From: Bacteroides luhongzhouii
Lineage (GTDB): Bacteria; Bacteroidota; Bacteroidia; Bacteroidales; Bacteroidaceae
NCBI RefSeq assembly: GCF_009193295.2
Contig: NZ_CP059973.1
Location: forward strand, 1,612,001-1,676,000
Length of the DNA stretch: 64,000 bases
Direction: 5' to 3'
The position numbers and the translations under genes were made by a program. Shown here piece by piece: positions 25,707-34,597 of this stretch. Each line of letters opens with the position of its first letter. Position 1 is the stretch's first letter. The notes beneath the pieces are model-generated. The model was not told the origin of the DNA, searched no databases, and saw nothing but the letters and a program-made list of their open reading frames with translations.

Positions 25707-26109
25707 GGCTATACTCGACAAGCATCCGGACTGGCGGGATAAGTTCTGGCAATTCGTCCGTTTTGGAGTCGTCGGCACAATATCTTCGGCCATTCATTAT
25801 GGCGTATATTGCCTGGTCTTGTTGGTTGCGAATGCCAACATCTCCTTTACGGCAGGTTATGCAGTGGGATTTGTCTGTAACTACTTTCTGACTACTTTCT
25901 TCACTTTTCGTTCCAAGCCATCCTCTCATAATGCGATCGGCTTTAGTTTTAGCCATCTGATTAATTACTTGCTTGAAATCGGTTTGCTGAACCTCTTCCT
26001 TTGGATAGGGGCGGGTGAACTGCTGGCACCGATATTGGTAATGATCATTGTGGTACCGATCAATTTCCTGATTCTTCATTTCGTCTACATCTACAAAGGG
26101 AGAAAATAA
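25690..26109 (+). CDS. GtrA-like flippase
   Basis: A 139-residue protein of four membrane helices with the GtrA-family opening FWQFVRFGVVGTISSAIHYG and the conserved FVCNYFLTTFFTF segment. GtrA proteins are thought to flip undecaprenyl-phosphate-linked sugars across the inner membrane. It follows the GT2 that would make its substrate, overlapping by 17 bp. Confidence 0.9.
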   Translation: MIRISKAILDKHPDWRDKFWQFVRFGVVGTISSAIHYGVYCLVLLVANANISFTAGYAVGFVCNYFLTTFFTFRSKPSSHNAIGFSFSHLINYLLEIGLLNLFLWIGAGELLAPILVMIIVVPINFLILHFVYIYKGRK

Positions 26110-26155
26110 TTTTATTAGATCTCTTTTATTTAATTCATAAAAAGAAAAGGCTATT

Positions 26156-28135
26156 ATGAAACGTTTTCTAAATCTTGTAGTATATATACTTACGATACAT
26201 GTTTCGGCTTTGCTGATCACAGGACTGTTTCGCCTGGTACTTTTTATCTCATCCTATCATCAATTGACTTCTGAAGCCTTGTCGGATAAGAGCCTGTCGG
26301 TGCTTGCTTTTGTACATGGTGTCTGGTTTGATAATGTGATAGGTTGCTACATACTTCTGTTGCCGCTGGCAGTTGCGGTGGTATGTGGAGTATGCAACTA
26401 TTATGGGAAAGCGTTGTTCCGTTTCTTTACGATCTTTTTCAGTGTCTTTTATGGATTGGTTTATTTAATCAGTGCGTCGGACATTCCTTATTTTGCCTAT
26501 TTCTTTAAACATATCAACTCTTCCATATTCGAATGGTTCGGTTATGCGGGGACTACTGCCGGAATGATACTGGGTGAAAGTGCCTATTACCTGTCCATCG
26601 GATTATTCCTGCTCTTTTTGGTCGGGTTTACAGTATGGCTTGTCTGTCTGGCGCATTATTTCCACCGTCGCAGCCTTACCATTTCCGCTCCGTTTCCTTA
26701 TTGGAAGAGAGGAGTTGCGGCTTTGGTTGGAGCTTGTCTGATCGGCCTCTGCATCTTTGGAATTCGGGGGCGTACAGGTTATAATCCGATCAAAGTGAGT
26801 GCGGCATATTTCTGTCAGGATGCTTTTCTGAATCAGTTGGGAGTAAGTCCCACTTTTAATCTGCTGACGAGTGTGATGGATGATATGCGTCCTGAAAATA
26901 AGTACTTGCATCTGATGGATGAGCAGGAAGCCATAGCTAAGGCGCAAGCCCTGCTCAACCGTCCGGGAGAGGCAGCCGTATCACCATTGGCTGTGTACAG
27001 GCATGCTTCAAAACCAGATAGCGTGCAGCAAGGTCGGCCCAATGTTGTACTGATTATGATGGAATCTATGTCCAGTAAACTGATGAAGCATTTCGGGCAA
27101 TCAGAGACGCTGACTCCTTTCCTGGATAGTCTGTATACCCGTTCTATTAGCTTCCGTAATTTCTATTCGGCAGGAATCCATACGAATCATGGTTTGTATG
27201 CCACCTTATATTCTTTCCCGGCGATGATGAAACGGAACCTTATGAAAGGTTCTGTCATTCCCCGCTATTCGGGACTGCCTACTGTTCTGAAAGAAAATGG
27301 TTATTATAACCTTTTCTTTATGACGCACGAAGGGCAGTATGACAATATGAACGCATTCTTCCGGACAAACGGCTATGACGAAGTGTTCTCACAAGAAGAT
27401 TATCCGGCTGATAAGGTTGTGAATAGCTTTGGAGTGCAGGATGATTTCCTGTATGACTATGCAGTTCCCGTATTGAATCGGCGGGCTGCCACCGGAGAGC
27501 CTTTCTTTGCTACTTTGTTGTCCATCAGCAATCATCCGCCGTATGTGATACCTCCTTTCTTCCATCCGAAAACGAGTGAACCCGAGACGCAGATTGTTGA
27601 GTACGCGGATTGGGCTTTGCGTAAGTTTTTTGAAGAGGCACGTAAACAGCCTTGGTTTGATAATACGATATTTGTGTTGGAAGGAGATCATGGCAAACTG
27701 GTGGGAGACGCCGAATGTGAGTTGCCGGAATCTTATAACCATATCCCGCTGATGATTTACTCCAGTCGTATTCATCCGGAAGAGAAAAACACTTTTGGAG
27801 GTCAGGTAGATATACAGCCCACGATATTGGGGCTGCTGAATATTGATTATCTGCAGAATAATTTTGGAGTGGATTTGTTGAAGGAAAAACGTCCCTGTAT
27901 GTTTTATACTGCCGACAATATGATTGTGGGACGCAATGATACGTTATTGTATCTTTATAATTACGAGACGCAGCAGGAATTCACTTATCATATAGACAAT
28001 GGCAAATTGAAAGCCGTCCCGATGGACGATCACTTTCTGCCTTTAAAAGAATATAGTTTTTCCATGCTCCAATCGGCAGAGTTCCTTGTGAAGCATGGAA
28101 AAACGGTAAATTCGCTCCCTTTTACTCAACAATAG
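26156..28135 (+). CDS. LtaS/EptA-like phosphotransferase (sulfatase fold)
   Basis: A 659-residue protein with five N-terminal membrane helices (to about residue 210) and a periplasmic alkaline-phosphatase/sulfatase domain. The domain carries VVLIMMESMSSKL (metal-binding glutamate), the probable nucleophilic threonine in GIHTNHGLYATL, and FVLEGDHGKLVG (metal-binding D and H). In Gram-negative bacteria such enzymes move phosphoethanolamine or phosphoglycerol from phospholipid to lipid A or surface glycans. The gene follows gtrA by 46 bp and overlaps the convergent ArnT-like gene by 14 bp. The transferred group is unknown. Confidence 0.87.
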   Translation: MKRFLNLVVYILTIHVSALLITGLFRLVLFISSYHQLTSEALSDKSLSVLAFVHGVWFDNVIGCYILLLPLAVAVVCGVCNYYGKALFRFFTIFFSVFYGLVYLISASDIPYFAYFFKHINSSIFEWFGYAGTTAGMILGESAYYLSIGLFLLFLVGFTVWLVCLAHYFHRRSLTISAPFPYWKRGVAALVGACLIGLCIFGIRGRTGYNPIKVSAAYFCQDAFLNQLGVSPTFNLLTSVMDDMRPENKYLHLMDEQEAIAKAQALLNRPGEAAVSPLAVYRHASKPDSVQQGRPNVVLIMMESMSSKLMKHFGQSETLTPFLDSLYTRSISFRNFYSAGIHTNHGLYATLYSFPAMMKRNLMKGSVIPRYSGLPTVLKENGYYNLFFMTHEGQYDNMNAFFRTNGYDEVFSQEDYPADKVVNSFGVQDDFLYDYAVPVLNRRAATGEPFFATLLSISNHPPYVIPPFFHPKTSEPETQIVEYADWALRKFFEEARKQPWFDNTIFVLEGDHGKLVGDAECELPESYNHIPLMIYSSRIHPEEKNTFGGQVDIQPTILGLLNIDYLQNNFGVDLLKEKRPCMFYTADNMIVGRNDTLLYLYNYETQQEFTYHIDNGKLKAVPMDDHFLPLKEYSFSMLQSAEFLVKHGKTVNSLPFTQQ

Positions 28136-29894
28136 GGGTCGTTTCGGTATTTTCAGGCTGTTCGTTTTTAACGAACTTGTATACTTTGGCTATTTGCCGG
28201 AGCACTCGTTTGGGAGATTCGTAAACCTGTTCAAACTGATACCCCTCCTTCTCAAATTCAGGAAGATATTTTTCTGCGTCATTGGTACCGATCAGCAAGA
28301 AGCCTTTGGCAGGACGTTTCTGATAGAAGTTGTCGAGACGGTTATGCAGATAGAAATTAATCTCGAAGTAATGCACAGGGTCACCTGCCGCATGCAGACT
28401 TTCTTCAATGAATTCGTAAATAGTTCCTTCGCTTTCCGGCGCAATCTTTTCGATCTCTGCAGCGACGAATTTGACGGATTTCGAATTTAATGCTGCCGGC
28501 TGATAAGCACCGTCCAACGCAAGGTATAATCCCATGGTAAGCACGACGAGAGCATACAAGAAGCGGTTGCTCAATGTGTGTTTCCGTTGATAGAACCACC
28601 AGTAGATACCGAGGACGGTAGGAACGGCAACCAGAAACAAGGCTCCTGCGCCGCTGATATTCTGTATGGCGCGCATGAAATTAATGTTGTCCTGTGCGTG
28701 ACGCCCGTGGAAAATTGTTTCCGGGATGAGTCCGCATTTTAACACAATGAAGCAAGTGAACAGCAACAGACTGATTACCGCAAGAATACTTCCATATACT
28801 TTAATGACTTTGGATTGCTTCTTGACCAGATAAAATAAATATTTGGCAAGGAAATAAGCGATGAAAGGATAGATAGGCATCAGATAGACACTGCGTTTGC
28901 TCTGCGGGATGCAGTAGAAAACGAAGATTACGACGATGCTGGTGAAAGAGAATAAATCCACCGGATCCATATTCTTTATCCATGCAGTGAAACGTTTCCA
29001 CCAGGCGGCCGGCCGGATGCTGAACTTATGGTAAGTCAGGCTGAACAGGGAAAGTACGGCCAACAGTGTCCAGGGGACGTATCCGGCAAATAAGGTCACA
29101 AAATTATAGTGCCAGGGGTTCACGCATGAATTATAACTCATGGTATTGGTCATGCGGCCGAGGTTTTCCTCCATCACTAATGCGAGGAATTCTTCTCCGC
29201 CTTGTTGGTAGGCGGCTACGTACCAACAGAAGGGCAGAATGAGAGAAAGGATAGCCCAGGCGGAAAGTAGCAGGAATGCCTTGAAGAAGTTGACACCCCG
29301 GAGTAACAAGAATATGCCTACAACTAAACATGGAATGATAGTGCCTACCGGTCCTTTAGTCAGTGTTCCGCAGCTCATCAGGAGAATGGCCAGCCAGGGA
29401 ATGCCTTTGAGCCCTTTCTCATACCATTTGTAGAGACAATAAAGAGCACCGACAGTGAGCGCTGTCAGCACCATGTCCACCCGGCAGTTTGCTCCGGCCC
29501 GGTGTAACTCGAAATTAGTCAGAGTGATAAAGGCAGCCAGCAACGACAGTTGCACTCCTTTTCTTTTGGCAAAGAACAGAAAACCGCAGAGAGTCATGGC
29601 GATCAAGGCGATGGCGGATGGCAGGCGGGAAGTCATTTCTGTGACTTGCCCTCCGTTCACTACTGCTGATACAGCAGCGATGCTCCAATGAAAGAAAGGT
29701 GGTTTATAAGCCATTTCTCCTCCGTTGTTTCTGGGTAAGATCCAGTTTCCGCTATCCAGCATGGAGTAGGAAACAATGGATTCGCGAGGCTCACCTTTCG
29801 TGTGGTACTCCGACAAGCCGAGGAAAGGCAAGATAGTAACTACGCAAATGACTAATAACAGCCAGAAAGCTTTACTTGAAGTCAATGTTTTCAT
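28122..29894 (-). CDS. ArnT-like lipid glycosyltransferase (GT83/GT39)
   Basis: A 590-residue protein with about twelve membrane helices and a C-terminal periplasmic domain. The first periplasmic loop has the ArnT pattern YHTKGEPRESIVSYSMLDSG followed by NWILPRNNG and YKPPFFHW, where the acidic residue is catalytic. ArnT enzymes transfer an undecaprenyl-phosphate-linked amino sugar to lipid A phosphate in the periplasm. It is on the opposite strand to the GT2-deacetylase-flippase genes but converges directly with them, and could be the terminal transferase of the same pathway. It lies 28 bp downstream of rnhA on the same strand. Confidence 0.86.
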   Translation of the reverse strand: MKTLTSSKAFWLLLVICVVTILPFLGLSEYHTKGEPRESIVSYSMLDSGNWILPRNNGGEMAYKPPFFHWSIAAVSAVVNGGQVTEMTSRLPSAIALIAMTLCGFLFFAKRKGVQLSLLAAFITLTNFELHRAGANCRVDMVLTALTVGALYCLYKWYEKGLKGIPWLAILLMSCGTLTKGPVGTIIPCLVVGIFLLLRGVNFFKAFLLLSAWAILSLILPFCWYVAAYQQGGEEFLALVMEENLGRMTNTMSYNSCVNPWHYNFVTLFAGYVPWTLLAVLSLFSLTYHKFSIRPAAWWKRFTAWIKNMDPVDLFSFTSIVVIFVFYCIPQSKRSVYLMPIYPFIAYFLAKYLFYLVKKQSKVIKVYGSILAVISLLLFTCFIVLKCGLIPETIFHGRHAQDNINFMRAIQNISGAGALFLVAVPTVLGIYWWFYQRKHTLSNRFLYALVVLTMGLYLALDGAYQPAALNSKSVKFVAAEIEKIAPESEGTIYEFIEESLHAAGDPVHYFEINFYLHNRLDNFYQKRPAKGFLLIGTNDAEKYLPEFEKEGYQFEQVYESPKRVLRQIAKVYKFVKNEQPENTETTPIVE

Positions 29895-29922
29895 CTTTTC
29901 ATCTATTGAAATTTATATTCTT

Positions 29923-30558
29923 TTATTTTCTGCCGAAGTCGGCCGGAATTTCTCCCCATTCTTTCGTTTCCCATTTCAGGATATGAGTGGTATACGTGTT
30001 TCCCCGCAACCATTTTTCTGCCCGTTCAATCAATAAAAACAGTTCTTCCGTTTCCGGAGTGCGGGGAAGTTTGGTTTTGCACTTCTTCTGTCGTACCCAG
30101 CTGATCGCATTGGCGCTATCACTGTAAATAGGCATGTCGAAACCTTTGTTTTTCAACAACGCCAACCCGTGTACGATGGCTAGAAACTCACCGATATTAT
30201 TCGTGCCTTTCATCGGGCCGAAATGAAAAATTTCCTGCCGGCTGGCAATGTGTACTCCACGATACTCCATCGGTCCCGGATTACCGCTACAGGCTGCGTC
30301 GACTGCCAGGCTGTTGTCGATCACGCAAGAGGGTAAAGTATCTGACGAAGGTTTGGAACCTCCTGCTTTAGACTTTGCATTTTTGCCGATATAAGCATAG
30401 GGGGACATTGTCAACGCGCGTTCCGCTTCTTCGCGCGTATCGAATGATTTGTATTTGGCAGCTTCGTATCCTTTGATTTGAAGCTGGCAGTCCGTCCAGG
30501 AAGTGTAAATCCCGGGTGTGACTCCCTCCCATACGACATAAAATTTCTGTTTAGCCAT
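29923..30558 (-). CDS. rnhA: Ribonuclease HI with N-terminal hybrid-binding domain
   Basis: A 211-residue protein. The first 45 residues form the viroplasmin/RNase H1-N domain (KFYVVWEGVTPGIYTSW, GYEAAKYKSF) that binds RNA-DNA hybrids. The catalytic domain has the four acidic residues in AVDAACSGNPGP, NNIGEFLAIVHG, IYSDSANAISW and IPADFGRK. It removes RNA from RNA-DNA hybrids in the cytoplasm. It is probably the first gene of a transcript that continues into the ArnT-like gene. A minus-strand TATATTTG at 30608-30615 is a likely -7 box. Confidence 0.92.
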   Translation of the reverse strand: MAKQKFYVVWEGVTPGIYTSWTDCQLQIKGYEAAKYKSFDTREEAERALTMSPYAYIGKNAKSKAGGSKPSSDTLPSCVIDNSLAVDAACSGNPGPMEYRGVHIASRQEIFHFGPMKGTNNIGEFLAIVHGLALLKNKGFDMPIYSDSANAISWVRQKKCKTKLPRTPETEELFLLIERAEKWLRGNTYTTHILKWETKEWGEIPADFGRK

Positions 30559-30607
30559 TTTTCTGACAATAAATTTAGATAGTCAATGAATTGACGCTGC
30601 GAAGGTA

Positions 30608-30615
30608 CAAATATA
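30608..30615 (-). promoter_or_regulatory. -7 box for rnhA
   Basis: The minus strand reads TATATTTG 49 bp before the rnhA start. No convincing -33 element at the usual distance. Confidence 0.45.
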
Positions 30616-30697
30616 TTCTCTAACTGAACAAGTTAGGGAGGATACTTGTTATAAAAAAAAGAGAGTTTTAAGAATATAAAATAAGAAAGGAACTATC

Positions 30698-31300
30698 ATG
30701 GAAAGATCTTTTAGTGAGGCTTTGAAACAACGTCGGACTTACTATTCAATTACTAATCAGTCACCTATATCCGATCAGGAGATCGAATGTATCGTTAATA
30801 TGACCGTGCGCCACGTACCGTCAGCATTCAATTCGCAGACTACACGTGTGGTGCTCCTGTTGGGAGAATCTCATAAGAAATTGTGGCAGATTGTGAAAGA
30901 TGCATTGAAGAAGATTGTACCGGCTGAAGCTTTTATAAAGACAGAAGAGAAGATAGATCATTCCTTTGCCTGTGGCTACGGAACTGTACTGTTCTTTGAG
31001 GATCAAAAGGTAGTGAAAGGACTTCAGGAGGCTTTCCCGCCTTATCAGGAAAATTTCCCGGGATGGTCATTGCAGACTTCTGCCATGCACCAGCTGGCTA
31101 TCTGGGTGATGCTTGAGGATGTAGGTTTCGGAGCATCGCTGCAACACTATAACCCGTTGATTGATGAAGAAGTGCGCCGTGCATGGAACTTGCCGGAACA
31201 TTGGCATCTGATTGCGGAAATGCCGTTCGGACTTCCTATTGGCAAACCGGGTGAAAAAGAATTTCAGCCGCTTGAAGAACGGGTAAAAGTATTCAAATAA
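30698..31300 (+). CDS. Nitroreductase family protein
   Basis: A 200-residue flavoprotein of the nitroreductase superfamily, close to the FRM2/YdjA-like subgroup: SFSEALKQRRTYYSITNQSP at the N terminus, VPSAFNSQTTRVVLLLG (FMN-contacting region) and AIWVMLEDVGFGASLQHYNP. Members use NAD(P)H and FMN to reduce nitro or quinone compounds; the physiological substrate is not known. It is preceded by AAAGGAAC at RBS distance and stands alone. Confidence 0.88.
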   Translation: MERSFSEALKQRRTYYSITNQSPISDQEIECIVNMTVRHVPSAFNSQTTRVVLLLGESHKKLWQIVKDALKKIVPAEAFIKTEEKIDHSFACGYGTVLFFEDQKVVKGLQEAFPPYQENFPGWSLQTSAMHQLAIWVMLEDVGFGASLQHYNPLIDEEVRRAWNLPEHWHLIAEMPFGLPIGKPGEKEFQPLEERVKVFK

Positions 31301-31393
31301 TGAATGACGGAGAATGAACAAAAGAGATTGAAAAAGAAGAAATTCATAACTGATAACTAATAATTATCTGTTATCCATTATCTATTATCTATT

Positions 31394-31427
31394 AAATGAC
31401 TAATTTTGTGAGCAAAATTAGTCATTT
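31394..31427 (+). promoter_or_regulatory. Perfect 15-bp hairpin directly before aroK, containing a -7 box
   Basis: AAATGACTAATTTTG (31394-31408) and its exact complement (31413-31427) are separated by TGAG and end on the base before the aroK ATG. TAATTTTG at 31401-31408 fits the -7 consensus, so the dyad may be an operator over the start point. If transcription began further upstream it would be an RNA hairpin hiding the ribosome-binding region. Confidence 0.6.
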
Positions 31428-31955
31428 ATGGTTCGTATCTTCCTTACCGGCTATATGGGTGCCGGAAAAACGACGCTGGGTAAAGCATTTGCCCGGCAAA
31501 TGAATATACCGTTCGTTGATCTGGACTGGTATATCGAAGAGCGTTTACACAAAACCGTTGGAGAATTATTCACTGAACGAGGCGAAACAGGATTCAGGGA
31601 ACTGGAGCGGAATATGCTCCATGAAGTAGCCGAGTTTGAGAATGTGGTCATTTCGACGGGAGGTGGAGCGCCTTGTTTTTTTGATAATATGGACTTTATG
31701 AACCGGACTGGAAAGACGGTTTTTCTCGATGTACATCCGGATGTATTGTTCAGACGCTTGCGTGTGGCTAAGCAGCAACGCCCTATTCTTCAGGGGAAAG
31801 AGGATGACGAACTGAAAGCGTTTATCGTTCAGGCGCTTGAGAAGCGCGCGCCTTTCTATCATCAGGCACAATATATCTTTAATGCAGACGAACTGGAAGA
31901 CCGTTGGCAGATTGAAACATCGGTGCGACGTTTGCAACAACTTCTTGGATTATAA
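31428..31955 (+). CDS. aroK: Shikimate kinase
   Basis: A 175-residue P-loop kinase with FLTGYMGAGKTTLGKAFA (Walker A), PFVDLDWYIEE, the shikimate-binding RELERNML, ISTGGGAPCF, and the lid-region arginine block RLRVAKQQRPIL. It phosphorylates shikimate at O-3 in the chorismate pathway. It is a single gene, with its start fixed by the ATG immediately after a perfect 15-bp hairpin. Confidence 0.95.
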   Translation: MVRIFLTGYMGAGKTTLGKAFARQMNIPFVDLDWYIEERLHKTVGELFTERGETGFRELERNMLHEVAEFENVVISTGGGAPCFFDNMDFMNRTGKTVFLDVHPDVLFRRLRVAKQQRPILQGKEDDELKAFIVQALEKRAPFYHQAQYIFNADELEDRWQIETSVRRLQQLLGL

Positions 31956-32089
31956 TCTGTGCCTAAATTGTATATCAGACTTTATTTTTTTGATACTCTT
32001 TATTGTTCATTCGGTCAATATTTGTACCTTGCACTCGTTATGAGATTTTTTATTGACTAATAACACAAAATTAAGGTAAAGTCTATATC

Positions 32090-34588
32090 ATGAAAACTTT
32101 AAAAGAGAAATTTGGGGAGTTATCCGCTAGAATTAAAGCGTCCGGACAGCCTGCAAGGGTATGGTTCCCACAGTATACACCGGCCTCATTATTAAATGCG
32201 GAAAATTGGTGGGAAGCATTGGCTGTATGTGAATATGCTTTGGACACGAAAGAAGACGAGAAATTAACAGAAGATTTTTTTGAACTGATATTCAGTGCTT
32301 TTGATTGTAATGTAGAGGTTGATCTCAACGAAGAAGAATATGAATTCTGGTGGGAAAAGGTGATACAGGTATGCGATCGTGTAGCAGTGTTCAGCGGTGC
32401 GGGATGGGCACAGAAGGGTGCGCAATATTCTGAAGCCCGTTATGGAAAGCGGGATATGAGTTATTTGTTTCCATGCTACGAAAAGGCTGCCGATATGGGT
32501 TGGCCCGAAGCGGAAGCAACTGTTGCCTATTGGCAATACATGGGATTCTATTGCGAACAAAATAAAGAAGAGGGCGAACGACGTTTTGCCGCTCTCACTT
32601 CTCCTAAAGCTATTTTATGGGGAAAACATTATCGTGCTTTTGTCGAAGAATTTACAGGCGATGAGGCGAAGGCATCACAGATGCGTCATGACCTGCTTGC
32701 CGAACTGCCTGAAGGAGAACGTCTGCGTGCTCATGTATATGCAGCGCTGGGAGACGCACTCGACAGGGCGGAAGCTGGTGTGGCGGAGGAAGCAGCTTGC
32801 TACGAAAAGTCTTTGGAGGTAGTTCCCAATCTTTATAGTCTTAAAAATCTGGCTACGCTTTATTTCCGTTATCCGGAGCTGAATAAACCGAAAGAACTGG
32901 GCTTTGAACTTTGGGAAAAAGCCTGGCGTGCAGGTGTGTGGGCTGCCGCTAACTTCCTGGGGTATACTTATCAGAAAGAAGAATGGCTGGATATGCCGAA
33001 AGCTATTGAATGGCTGGAAAAGGGTATGCTTTATTGTGAATCTTACAGTGCGTATGAACTGGCGGTGATCTACCTGTATAATGATGAATATAAGAACGTG
33101 GAACGTGGACTGATGTGCCTGAACCGTTGTGTGGAAGATGACTATATAAAGGGTATCGAAAAACTGGCTAATATCTATTTCAACGGTGATTTGGTGGAAG
33201 AGGACATGAATCGTGCGAAAGAATTGCTGGAGAAGGCTATTGAGCTGGAGTCGGGAAATGCAGCTTATTGTTTGGGCTGGATGTATGAGCGTGGTTTCTT
33301 GTCTGAAGAACCGGATTATGTGAAGGCGTTGGAGCTTTATGAAAAGGCAGCTTCGCTGAATAATGCCGACGGATATTGTCGGATGGCGCTTTACCTGGCT
33401 AATGGATATAGCGGTGTAAAAGATGCTGATAAGTCAAGAGAATGTTATGAAAAAGCAGCTGAATTGGGCTCTTGTTTTGCTCTTTTAGAATTGGCGTTCT
33501 TGTATGAGAATGGCGATGGAGTGGAGGAGAACTATGAAAAAGCATTTGAACTGATTAGTAAGGCTGCTGAACAAGGTTATCCTTATGCGATGCTCTGTTC
33601 TGGTCTTTATATGGAAAAGGGTGTTCTTGGTGAAGCAAAACCGGAAGAGGCTTTCGTTTGGTATACAAAGGCGGCTGAAGCGGGTGATAATGATGCGAAC
33701 TTTGCTCTGGGACGCTGCTATAAAGAAGGAATCGGAACGAAAGAAGACTGGGATAAGGCACTCGAATGGTTTGGCAAAGGGGCGGAGAAGGGAGAGTCCC
33801 GTTGTTTGACAGAGATGGGCCTGGCTTATGAGAATGGCAATGGCGTGGAAGAAAATCCACAAAAGGCTGTGGAGTATATGACGAAAGCGGCAGAACAGGA
33901 CTATGGTTATGCCCAGTTTAAAATGGGAGATTATTATTTCTTTGGTTGCGGTCCCTGTCTGGAAGACAATAAAAAGGCTGTGGAATGGTATGAGAAGGCT
34001 GTGGCCAACGAAATTCCAATGGCTATGTTACGTATGGGTGAGTATTACCTGTATGACTATGACAGTCTGAACGAATCGGAAAAGGCCTTTGCCTATTTCA
34101 AGAAAGCTGCCGAATACGAATGGTATAACGAAGGATTGGGTATCTGTTATGAAATGGGTATCGGAGTGGAAGATAATGAAACGGAAGCTTTTAAATATTA
34201 TACGCTGGCTGCGGATAATGGAAATACGATGAGTATGTATCGTACCGGGCTTTGCTATTACAACGGAGTAGGTGTGAAACAGAACTATGCCGAAGCTTAC
34301 CGCTGGTTTACGGATGCGGCAGGAAATGAGAATATTGCTGCAACTTATTATCTCGGTAAGATGATGATGTATGGCGAAGGTTGTACTCCTAATCCGGAAG
34401 CCGCGGTGCAATGGCTACTGAAAGCTGCCGAAAGAAATAACGACAAAGCACAATTTGAACTTGGAAATGCCTATCTGACAGGAAATGGCGTGGAAGAAAA
34501 CGATGAAATTGCAATGGAGTGGTTCGAAAAGGCCGCAGAGAATGGCAATGAGAAAGCTCTTAAAATCACCGGAAGGAGGAGAAAGTAA
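32090..34588 (+). CDS. Sel1-repeat (SEL1-like TPR) protein
   Basis: An 832-residue protein without signal peptide or membrane segment. From about residue 280 on it is built of Sel1-type repeats with the pattern LG-x2-Y-x2-GxGV-x2-(D/N)-x2-KA-x2-W-x2-KAA-x2-G; at least ten are visible (for example YENGDGVEENYEKAFELISK). The N-terminal 250 residues are less regular. Sel1 repeats are protein-binding solenoids. The stop is 9 bp before an Hsp90-like gene, and a TPR gene follows that, so it may act as a scaffold or adaptor for the chaperone. No enzymatic domain is visible. Confidence 0.88.
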   Translation: MKTLKEKFGELSARIKASGQPARVWFPQYTPASLLNAENWWEALAVCEYALDTKEDEKLTEDFFELIFSAFDCNVEVDLNEEEYEFWWEKVIQVCDRVAVFSGAGWAQKGAQYSEARYGKRDMSYLFPCYEKAADMGWPEAEATVAYWQYMGFYCEQNKEEGERRFAALTSPKAILWGKHYRAFVEEFTGDEAKASQMRHDLLAELPEGERLRAHVYAALGDALDRAEAGVAEEAACYEKSLEVVPNLYSLKNLATLYFRYPELNKPKELGFELWEKAWRAGVWAAANFLGYTYQKEEWLDMPKAIEWLEKGMLYCESYSAYELAVIYLYNDEYKNVERGLMCLNRCVEDDYIKGIEKLANIYFNGDLVEEDMNRAKELLEKAIELESGNAAYCLGWMYERGFLSEEPDYVKALELYEKAASLNNADGYCRMALYLANGYSGVKDADKSRECYEKAAELGSCFALLELAFLYENGDGVEENYEKAFELISKAAEQGYPYAMLCSGLYMEKGVLGEAKPEEAFVWYTKAAEAGDNDANFALGRCYKEGIGTKEDWDKALEWFGKGAEKGESRCLTEMGLAYENGNGVEENPQKAVEYMTKAAEQDYGYAQFKMGDYYFFGCGPCLEDNKKAVEWYEKAVANEIPMAMLRMGEYYLYDYDSLNESEKAFAYFKKAAEYEWYNEGLGICYEMGIGVEDNETEAFKYYTLAADNGNTMSMYRTGLCYYNGVGVKQNYAEAYRWFTDAAGNENIAATYYLGKMMMYGEGCTPNPEAAVQWLLKAAERNNDKAQFELGNAYLTGNGVEENDEIAMEWFEKAAENGNEKALKITGRRRK

Positions 34589-34597
34589 AAGAGGAAC

